Shown: positions 1 through 4,604 of the stretch, in pieces
Numbering within the stretch: position 1 is the first letter of the stretch
How the letters are laid out: every line of letters starts with the position of its first letter
DNA from: Paracoccaceae bacterium
GTDB taxonomy: Bacteria > Pseudomonadota > Alphaproteobacteria > Rhodobacterales > Rhodobacteraceae
Direction of reading: 5' to 3'
Length of the DNA stretch: 5,275 nt
Assembly (NCBI GenBank): GCA_030625695.1
Contig: DAOUQK010000265.1
Coordinates: forward strand, 1-5,275
Program-made: the position numbers and the translations under genes
Notes under the pieces: model-generated
Told to the model about the DNA's origin: nothing
The model's database searches: none
The model's input: the letters and a program-made list of their open reading frames with translations, nothing else

Positions 1-2
1 AA

Positions 3-224
3 GGGCGCACAGGTGACAGGGGGCGCGTGCCTGATATATCGGATAAGGTGTTCCCCGTCTACTTTCGTCGAAGCATTCAGGGCCTCAAGGAAAAGATGCT
101 TCAGAGCGAAGACAACCCGTTTACGATGGTTTTCGTGGTCGATATCCATGCCACGCTGATTGACGGCCAAATCAAAGGCTACACTGTCACCGAAATTCAC
201 GACAGCTTTGAACGCAGCGAGTAG
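3..224 (+). CDS. Unrecognised protein, C-terminal part or small ORF
   Basis: An open frame ends with TAG at 222-224. It stays open to the left edge, so it is either the 3' end of a gene that starts outside the window or a small protein. A GTG at 27 would give 65 residues, but the G-run before it lies too close to be a good ribosome binding site. An ATG at 96, preceded by AAGGAA, would give a 42-residue product. The sequence reads as real coding: codon use is mixed and the composition is balanced, with a hydrophobic stretch (MVFVVDIHATLI) followed by a charged, hydrophilic end (EIHDSFERSE). This could be the last strands of a folded domain. I recognise no family or motif. It is followed by 108 bases before surE, so shared transcription is possible but not shown. 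Confidence 0.5.
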   Translation, partial: GRTGDRGRVPDISDKVFPVYFRRSIQGLKEKMLQSEDNPFTMVFVVDIHATLIDGQIKGYTVTEIHDSFERSE

Positions 225-332
225 CCTTGGTGCGTTTGATACATAAGGCCGGATATTTGTGGACCAAAGATACGGGAGTTCTTGCCCAGATTTGTCAGGG
301 ACTCTATCAAGGTGCAAAATGGGCAGGTGAAT
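225..332 (+). other. Short intergenic region before surE
   Basis: These 108 bases separate the TAG of the preceding frame from the surE start. The surE frame is open upwards to a TTG at 282, but the extra 17 residues are not part of the SurE fold, so this stretch is treated as untranslated. I see no convincing -35/-10 pair and no terminator hairpin. The surE ribosome binding site (GGGCAGG) is at 321-327. Confidence 0.5.
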
Positions 333-1115
333 ATGCGAATTCTGGTAACAAATGACGATGGGATCAACGCGCCGGGTTTGGAGGTGCTGGTTGGTATCGC
401 CCATGAACTGGCGGGGCCTGACGGCGAAGTTTGGGTCGTGGCACCTGCGTTTGAACAATCGGGCGTGGCCCATTGCATCAGTTTCACCCATCCGATGATG
501 ATTGCCAAATTGAGCGAAAGGCGGTTTGCCGCCGAGGGCAGCCCGGCGGATTGCGTGTTGGCTGGCCTGCATGATGTGCTGAAAGATACGCCGCCTGATC
601 TGGTATTGTCGGGCATTAACCGGGGTAATAATTCGGGCCAGAACGCGCTTTATTCCGGGACGTTGGGCGGGGCGATGGAAGCCGCGTTGCAAGGGTTGCC
701 AGCCATTGCCCTGTCGCAGTTTTACGGGCCTGCGAATGTGTCGATGGATGATCCGTTTGAGGCAGCGCGGGTGCATGGTCTTGCGGTGGTTCGTTCGGTG
801 CTTGAGGCCAATCCCTGTGGCGGGCAGGATTACCGGTTGTTTTATAACGTCAACTTTCCCCCGGTGCCGGCCGATGACGTCAAAGGCGTTCGGGTTGCTA
901 CTCAAGGGTATCGACGCGGCACGCATTTTGGGGTGGAGCCACACAGCTCGCCTGCGGGCAGGCGATTTTTGTGGATCAAGGGTGGCAATCAACAGGTGCC
1001 AAGCGCGCCGGGCAGCGATGTTGCGGTTAATTTACAAGGGTTTATCTCGGTGACACCGATGCGGGCAGATTTGACTGCCTATGATGCAATTGACGCGCTG
1101 AAGGTCATAGAATGA
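333..1115 (+). CDS. surE: 5'/3'-nucleotidase SurE
   Basis: SurE is a cytoplasmic, divalent-metal-dependent phosphatase acting on nucleoside 5'- and 3'-monophosphates, and in some species on short polyphosphate. The 260-residue product matches the usual family length (about 250-265). The family's N-terminal signature MRILVTNDDGINAPG sits at residues 1-15. The expected metal ligands are D8 and D9, S43 in EQSGVAH, and N96 in LSGINRGNN. The loop SGQNALYSGTLGGAMEAA at 101-118 is the conserved substrate/phosphate region, and the C-terminal GFISVTPM strand (236-243) is also typical. The start is ATG 333, because the family motif begins exactly there and GGGCAGG lies 5 bases upstream. The in-frame TTG at 282 adds 17 residues of no recognised kind. 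The stop overlaps the pcm start (ATGA), which implies translational coupling. Confidence 0.97.
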   Translation: MRILVTNDDGINAPGLEVLVGIAHELAGPDGEVWVVAPAFEQSGVAHCISFTHPMMIAKLSERRFAAEGSPADCVLAGLHDVLKDTPPDLVLSGINRGNNSGQNALYSGTLGGAMEAALQGLPAIALSQFYGPANVSMDDPFEAARVHGLAVVRSVLEANPCGGQDYRLFYNVNFPPVPADDVKGVRVATQGYRRGTHFGVEPHSSPAGRRFLWIKGGNQQVPSAPGSDVAVNLQGFISVTPMRADLTAYDAIDALKVIE

Positions 1116-1759
1116 GCGGTGCCGAGCCGGAAACCAAGATGCAGTTTCTGTATGCCCTGCGTTCCAAGGGGGTTACGGACAAGGCCGTTCTGAATGCCAT
1201 GGAAGAGATTGACCGGGGCCCGTTTGTGCGCGGTATTTTCACTGATCGCGCCTATGAGGACATGCCGTTGCCGATCGCCTGCGGTCAGACCATCAGCCAG
1301 CCTTCGGTGGTTGGCATCATGACCCAGGCCCTTCAGGTCAACCCGCGCGACAAGGTGTTGGAGGTTGGCACCGGGTCAGGGTATCAGGCGGCGATCCTTA
1401 GCCGATTGGCGCGCCGGGTTTATACAGTAGAACGCCATCGAAGGCTGGTGCGCGAGGCGACGGCGGTTTTTGACCAAATGGGTCTGGTTAATATCACCAC
1501 GATGACGGCAGACGGATCTTATGGATTGCCCGATCAGGCGCCGTTTGACCGGATCCTGGTGACGGCGGCGGCCGAAGACCCGCCAGGCCCGCTCTTGGCG
1601 CAATTGAAGATTGGCGGTATCATGGTGGTGCCGGTGGGTCAGTCGGATGCGGTTCAGTCTTTGATAAAGGTGCGGCGCACCGACCAAGGGTATGACTATG
1701 AGGAAATCCGGCCGGTTCGTTTTGTGCCACTTTTAGAAGGGTTGGGCAAAGACGGCTGA
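1112..1759 (+). CDS. pcm: Protein-L-isoaspartate O-methyltransferase
   Basis: This enzyme transfers a methyl group from S-adenosylmethionine to the abnormal carboxyl of L-isoaspartyl residues, starting repair of deamidated or aged proteins in the cytoplasm. The protein has 215 residues, a normal PIMT length. Its N-terminal helical part carries AMEEIDRGPFV (29-39). The family-specific substrate segment follows: YEDMPLPIACGQTISQPSVVG (48-68), whose AxGQTISQP motif is diagnostic. SAM-binding motif I is VLEVGTGSGYQAA (82-94), with the acidic end of strand 2 in VYTVERH (103-109). Motif II-like residues FDRILVTAAA are at 145-154, and GGIMVVPVG is at 168-176. The start ATG overlaps the surE stop by four bases, and AAGG at 1101-1104 inside surE provides the ribosome binding site. 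The pairing with surE is ancient and also occurs in E. coli. Confidence 0.96.
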   Translation: MSGAEPETKMQFLYALRSKGVTDKAVLNAMEEIDRGPFVRGIFTDRAYEDMPLPIACGQTISQPSVVGIMTQALQVNPRDKVLEVGTGSGYQAAILSRLARRVYTVERHRRLVREATAVFDQMGLVNITTMTADGSYGLPDQAPFDRILVTAAAEDPPGPLLAQLKIGGIMVVPVGQSDAVQSLIKVRRTDQGYDYEEIRPVRFVPLLEGLGKDG

Positions 1760-1812
1760 AGGTTATTATTTGTGGCACCAACCCGCCGGGCAACAAGGTG
1801 GGGGTGCGTTTT

Positions 1813-1817
1813 GAGGA
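1813..1817 (+). promoter_or_regulatory. Ribosome binding site fixing the nlpD-like start
   Basis: GAGGA ends 7 bases before ATG 1825. It decides in favour of this start over the in-frame GTG at 1798, and it places the lipoprotein signal peptide at the very N terminus. Confidence 0.8.
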
Positions 1818-1824
1818 TAGTGAA

Positions 1825-2967
1825 ATGAGCATTTTTTCCACGACGAAACTGACCGTTACCATCGCCGCCTTCGCCGTTTTGGCCGGATGCGACGAGCCGC
1901 TGGATTTTGACCTGCGTGGTAACGTCGGCGGATTTAGCACCGCAGGTGCGGCACGCACCATTACCACTGACCGCCCCAAGCCGGACGCGCGGGGCATCAT
2001 ATCTTACCCCAATTATCAGGTCGCGGTGGCCAAACGCGGTGACACCATCGAAGATGTTGCAGCCCGGATCGGCCTGCCGGTGACTGAACTGGCCAAATAC
2101 AACGGCATCAGCCCCGGAGACACCTTGCGCGATGGTGAGGTTCTGGCCTTACCGCGCCGGGTCGCCGAACCGGCAGGTCCGGTCGACATTACCTCGTTGG
2201 CGGTGGACGCAATCAACAACTCGCCCGATACCACACCGACAACAGGACCGGTAATCGCCACCACGTTGAGCCCGATACCGACCCTGAAACCACCGGTCAA
2301 CCCAGAGCCTGTCCGTCATAAGGTGAAACGCGGCGAAACCGCCTTTACCATATCGCGCCTGTACGAGGTGCCGGTAAAGGCCTTGGGCGAATGGAATGGC
2401 CTTGGCTCAGACTTTGGCATCCGCGAAGGTCAGTACCTGTTGATCCCGGTCACCGGCGTCGCCGCCCCGCGTCCAACCATTGACCCCAGCACACCGGGCC
2501 AAGGTTCGCCGACGCCGACCCCGCCCAGCGCTACCAAACCGCTGCCGGACGAAAAGATTGACCCGACTCCACCGGTCGCGCCAACTGTGTCGGTCGGCAG
2601 TCCATCCAGACCCAGCGCCGCGCGCATGGCGTTCCCGTTGAGCGGCAAAATCGTGCGTGGCTACAAAAAAGGTCGCAACGAAGGCATTGATATTGCTGGA
2701 CAACCTGGCGCTGCGGTTGGGGCGGCTGATGACGGCACAGTTGCGGCAATCACCGAAGACGCAGACGGCGTGCCGATCATTGTGGTGCAACATGGTGATG
2801 ACCTGCTGACGATCTATGCCAATGTTGACAATATCACCGTGAAAAAGGGCTCAAAGGTCAAACGCGGTCAGAAGCTGGCCGAGGTCCGCGATGGTGGTAA
2901 GTCTTATGTACATTTTGAGGTGCGCAACGGGTTCGACAGCGTTGATCCGATCCCCTATCTGGAGTGA
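1825..2967 (+). CDS. nlpD: NlpD/DipM-like LysM-LytM lipoprotein
   Basis: This is a predicted envelope lipoprotein of 380 residues. A signal peptide (1-21) ends in lipobox LAGC, so C22 would be lipidated. Two LysM peptidoglycan-binding domains follow at about 64-110 (AKRGDTIEDVA... YNGI) and 164-208 (VKRGETAFTIS... WNGL). A Pro/Thr/Ser-rich linker spans about 211-266, and a C-terminal LytM/M23 domain about 269-379. That domain keeps D289 and H363 but has N285 (NEGIDIAG) where active endopeptidases have the first zinc His, and Y361 in YVHFEVR where they have the first His of HxH. E. coli NlpD is also N at the first position and is an amidase activator, not a hydrolase. The likely role is therefore to activate a septal amidase, as for NlpD/EnvC or Caulobacter DipM. 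ATG 1825 has GAGGA 7 bases upstream. An upstream GTG at 1798 would push a hydrophilic stretch in front of the signal peptide and is disfavoured. The symbol rests on domain order and context. Confidence 0.9.
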   Translation: MSIFSTTKLTVTIAAFAVLAGCDEPLDFDLRGNVGGFSTAGAARTITTDRPKPDARGIISYPNYQVAVAKRGDTIEDVAARIGLPVTELAKYNGISPGDTLRDGEVLALPRRVAEPAGPVDITSLAVDAINNSPDTTPTTGPVIATTLSPIPTLKPPVNPEPVRHKVKRGETAFTISRLYEVPVKALGEWNGLGSDFGIREGQYLLIPVTGVAAPRPTIDPSTPGQGSPTPTPPSATKPLPDEKIDPTPPVAPTVSVGSPSRPSAARMAFPLSGKIVRGYKKGRNEGIDIAGQPGAAVGAADDGTVAAITEDADGVPIIVVQHGDDLLTIYANVDNITVKKGSKVKRGQKLAEVRDGGKSYVHFEVRNGFDSVDPIPYLE

Positions 2968-2991
2968 CACACCCTACCGCAAATCAACAGG

Positions 2992-3837
2992 TCAGCGAGT
3001 GACCCTGACCCCATTGCGCCCGGCCAGATCAACAAAGAACTGCCATGCCACCCGGCCAGACCGGGCACCCCGTGTGGCCTGCCATTCGATCGCCTCGGCC
3101 CGCAATGTACCGGCGTCAACCTCTACGCCATAAACCGCGCAATAGCCTGATATCATTGATAGATAAGCATCCTGATCACAGGGGTGGAACCCCAGCCACA
3201 GACCAAACCGATCACTGAGCGAGACCTTTTCTTCGACCGCCTCAGACGGGCTGATCGCGGTCGAGCGTTCATTTTCGATCATATCACGCGGCATCAGATG
3301 CCGTCGGTTCGATGTGGCATACAGGACCACATTATCGGGCCGCCCTTCGATCCCGCCATCCAGCACCGCCTTAAGGCTTTTGTAATGCTCATCGTCGTGG
3401 GAAAACGACAGATCGTCGCAAAATAACACAAACCGGTGCGCGCATCCCCGGAGATGGTTCAGCAACCGGCCCACACTCGGCAGGTCCTCGCGTTGCAATT
3501 CAATCAGCTTCAGGTCCGGGTGTTCACCTTGGACCGCGCCATGCACCGCTTTGATAAGGCTGGACTTTCCCATCCCGCGCGATCCCCAAAGCAACGCGTT
3601 ATTGGATGCAAACCCGGACGCAAACCGCCGGGTGTTATCCAGCAAGGTATCGCGCGCCCGGTCAATCCCGATCAACAGGTCAAGATCAACCCGCGCAACC
3701 CGGCCCACCGGCACCAAACGGTCCGGTTCCACATGCCAGACAAACGCCGTTGCCGCGTTAAAATCCGGCGACGGCAATGGCGCCGGAGCCATCCGTTCCA
3801 GTGCTGTGGCGATGCGCGTCAGGGCGTCGTTGTCCAT
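2992..3837 (-). CDS. DUF815-family AAA+ ATPase
   Basis: This is a 281-residue ATP-binding protein of the DUF815 family, widespread in alphaproteobacteria and of unproven function. The N-terminal region (about 1-75) contains VGRVARVDLDLLIGIDRARDTLLDNTRRF, the segment that leads into the ATPase core. Walker A is GSRGMGKS at 85-92. Walker B is VLFCDD at 137-142. The sensor-1 strand is VVLYATSNRRHL at 170-181. A candidate arginine finger is R210 in SLSDRFG, and the sensor-2 region is around R259/R262 in GARSGRVAWQF. No membrane segment is seen. The start ATG (complement of 3835-3837) has GGAAGGA just upstream. The frame is open further, to 3939, but those 34 residues look non-coding. The gene converges on the nlpD-like gene with a 24-base gap and no visible terminator, so the transcripts may overlap. 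Its 5' flank holds repeat motifs listed separately. Confidence 0.92.
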   Translation of the reverse strand: MDNDALTRIATALERMAPAPLPSPDFNAATAFVWHVEPDRLVPVGRVARVDLDLLIGIDRARDTLLDNTRRFASGFASNNALLWGSRGMGKSSLIKAVHGAVQGEHPDLKLIELQREDLPSVGRLLNHLRGCAHRFVLFCDDLSFSHDDEHYKSLKAVLDGGIEGRPDNVVLYATSNRRHLMPRDMIENERSTAISPSEAVEEKVSLSDRFGLWLGFHPCDQDAYLSMISGYCAVYGVEVDAGTLRAEAIEWQATRGARSGRVAWQFFVDLAGRNGVRVTR

Positions 3838-3843
3838 GTGTGA

Positions 3844-3850
3844 TCCTTCC
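3844..3850 (-). promoter_or_regulatory. Ribosome binding site of the DUF815 gene
   Basis: Read on the minus strand this is GGAAGGA, 6 bases before the ATG at 3837. It supports the internal ATG over the upstream in-frame one at 3939. Confidence 0.75.
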
Positions 3851-3860
3851 AAATATGACG

Positions 3861-3876
3861 AGTGGTTCAAACCACT
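3861..3876. repeat. Operator-like inverted repeat AGTGGTT-CA-AACCACT
   Basis: Two perfect 7-base arms flank a 2-base centre. The repeat lies 23 bases upstream of the DUF815 start codon, just beyond its ribosome binding site, where a promoter or the first transcribed bases would be. It could be a repressor operator or a small RNA hairpin in the 5' leader. There is no T-run, so it is not a rho-independent terminator. Confidence 0.5.
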
Positions 3877-3919
3877 TTCCGACGGGCGCGACAAGTGTAT
3901 TGGCGCGCGCAGGACCGGG

Positions 3920-3970
3920 GTTTTGTCGGTTTTGCACATGGATTTGGGGATGGTTTGTCCGTTTTGTACA
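3920..3970. repeat. Pair of 19-base direct repeats, 32-base period
   Basis: GTTTTGTCGGTTTTGCACA (3920-3938) and GGTTTGTCCGTTTTGTACA (3952-3970) match at 16 of 19 bases. Their starts are 32 bases apart, about three turns of DNA. They lie 83-133 bases upstream of the DUF815 start, which suits paired activator sites, but a chance duplication or remnant sequence is equally possible. Confidence 0.4.
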
Positions 3971-4056
3971 GATGCAGATCATGGGCGCCCGGACATTTCG
4001 AACCAGAAGTTCGGCCCCGGGCTCGCCTAAAACGCGGCTTCTCTTACGCCCGTGAA

Positions 4057-4100
4057 GGGGTCTCACAAGGTCGATTTTTGCCCGTCACAGGGATTCTTAG
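4057..4100 (+). mobile_element. Possible Tn3-family terminal repeat remnant
   Basis: The sequence starts with GGGGTCTCAC and ends with ATTCTTAG at 4093-4100. Tn3-family termini are about 38 bases, begin with GGGG and end with a TAAG-like block, so the layout is similar, with the interior to the right. The length is a little off, and I could not find a matching inverted end or a 5-base target duplication in the window. This is a tentative call by resemblance only. Confidence 0.2.
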
Positions 4101-4171
4101 CGCTTTACAAACTGAACTCCGGATGTCGGGTTAGAGCCCTTTTGCCAAATGTCATCCCCCAGCGTTTCGCA

Positions 4172-4199
4172 GGAGCTATGATTGAATTTGGGTGACGGC
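4172..4199 (-). mobile_element. Possible IS256-family terminus
   Basis: Read on the minus strand, this contains CACCCAAATTCAATCATAGCTCC, in two blocks CACCCAAATT and CAATCATAGCTCC. It resembles the AAATT...ATAGCTC type of end seen downstream of the transposase stop in some IS256-family elements. It lies on the expected side of the transposase fragment, which supports the reading. The similarity is recalled, not searched. Confidence 0.3.
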
Positions 4200-4205
4200 G
4201 TCCAT

Positions 4206-4424
4206 TCAGGCGACGCAGGTTACCGCCGCAGCCATTGGCTTGGGAAAATGGTTCAGCACATTCTTCACTTTGTGGACCCAGCAACGCTGATGCCTGGTGC
4301 TGGGGAATATCTCATCCAGAGCCTTCCAGAAGCCCATGGCACCGTCCACTGACCGGCAGGGATTGCAAGGCAATCAACGAGAGGTGCCGACGGCAATCTC
4401 TGGGGCGGCGGACAGGCCGCGGTT
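4206..4424 (-). pseudogene. IS256-family transposase fragment, disrupted
   Basis: The minus strand in one frame reads NRGLSAAPEIAVG (4424 down to 4386), then 13 unrelated codons, then DGAMGFWKALDEIFPSTRHQ (from 4346) and RCWVHKVKNVLNHFPK (to about 4239). RGLSAAPE(L/I)AVGDGALGFWKAL...QRCWVHK is the well-known core of IS256-family (Mutator-type) transposases. The Asp of DGAMG is the second residue of the DDE triad. Only some 60 of about 400 residues remain. Homology stops after FPK, where the expected C-terminal part with the catalytic Glu is missing, and the frame ends at TGA 4206-4208. Upstream of KNRGL the frame is broken by stop codons. It is plainly non-functional. The extra 39 bases are described separately. 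Confidence 0.8.
4347..4385. repeat. 39-base insertion with hairpin inside the transposase remnant
   Basis: Compared with the expected AVG-DGA junction of IS256 transposases, 39 extra bases (13 codons, one of them TGA at 4374-4376) sit directly before the catalytic Asp codon. The insert contains the inverted repeat GATTGC-AAG-GCAATC at 4361-4375. It may be a small palindromic element or a rearrangement scar. I see no clear target duplication. The call depends on family knowledge of the uninterrupted protein. Confidence 0.5.
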
Positions 4425-4425
4425 C

Positions 4426-4441
4426 TTGATAGGCCTATCAA
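4426..4441. repeat. Perfect 16-base palindrome TTGATAGGCCTATCAA
   Basis: Both strands read the same. It lies exactly at the edge of the transposase homology and about 165 bases upstream of the dehydrogenase start. It resembles an FNR/Crp-type site (TTGAT-N4-ATCAA), but the spacer is 6 instead of 4, so it does not fit that consensus. It could be a transcription-factor operator or mark a recombination junction. Confidence 0.45.
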
Positions 4442-4542
4442 ACACAAATCACTATGAAGCCGTACAAGTAATGCATCTGTGATACCGCTGTGAAGCGTGC
4501 TTTATGTCGGTCACGCCAGACCAATCGAATTCAACGCCTTTA

Positions 4543-4571
4543 TTGGCATCATCACCACGACGTGGGTAAAT
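4543..4571 (+). promoter_or_regulatory. Weak candidate promoter for the SDR gene
   Basis: TTGGCA (4543-4548) is followed after 17 bases by GTAAAT (4566-4571), 33 bases before the start codon. The -35 matches the sigma-70 consensus well (5 of 6) but the -10 poorly (3 of 6). This is a guess from spacing and position only. Confidence 0.25.
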
Positions 4572-4593
4572 CAAATTGCTCCGTTGGACTGAC

Positions 4594-4597
4594 AGGA
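4594..4597 (+). promoter_or_regulatory. Ribosome binding site of the SDR gene
   Basis: AGGA lies 7 bases before ATG 4605, a good match to the anti-Shine-Dalgarno sequence. It fixes the start of a gene whose end is outside the window. Confidence 0.7.
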
Positions 4598-4604
4598 TAA
4601 TTTT

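Larger units (their letters stand above)
3877..4604. other. Gene-poor mobile-element scar
   Basis: About 730 bases lie between the DUF815 5' flank and the dehydrogenase gene without an intact gene. Short open frames exist on both strands, but none has a family motif, a good ribosome binding site and sensible composition together. What can be recognised is an IS256-family transposase fragment (4206-4424), a possible IS terminus near 4172-4199, a possible Tn3-type terminus from 4057 and a 16-base palindrome at 4426-4441. The stretch 3971-4056 contains nothing I recognise. Confidence 0.6.

Noticed and set aside
282..332. TTG 282 as the surE start
   Set aside because: It would add 17 residues ahead of MRILVTNDDG, which is the true family N terminus, and ATG 333 has its own ribosome binding site.
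197..616. 139-residue minus-strand frame over the surE start
   Set aside because: It is antisense to the conserved SurE metal-binding region, and its composition (Ser/Thr/Pro rich) is typical of a shadow frame.
1798..1824. GTG 1798 as the start of the NlpD-like gene
   Set aside because: It would place nine polar residues before the signal peptide. ATG 1825 has GAGGA at ideal spacing.
3978..4013. tRNA-like 3' half on the minus strand (GGTTCGAAA ... GGGCGCCCA)
   Set aside because: The T-arm stem does not pair, since the base after the T-loop is not C, and no anticodon or D arm of the right size lies upstream.
3436..4030. Plus-strand frames of 135 and 159 residues opposite the DUF815 gene and its flank
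   Set aside because: They overlap each other and the ATPase gene with its Walker motifs. They are very rich in Arg, Pro and Gln, and no domain is visible.
4128..4143. Terminator-like GGGT-TAGA-GCCC followed by TTTT
   Set aside because: The stem is only four pairs, including one G-T wobble, which is too weak to be a convincing terminator, and no gene ends just before it.
4426..4441. Palindrome as an FNR box
   Set aside because: The half-sites TTGAT and ATCAA are right, but the spacer is 6 bases where FNR sites have 4.
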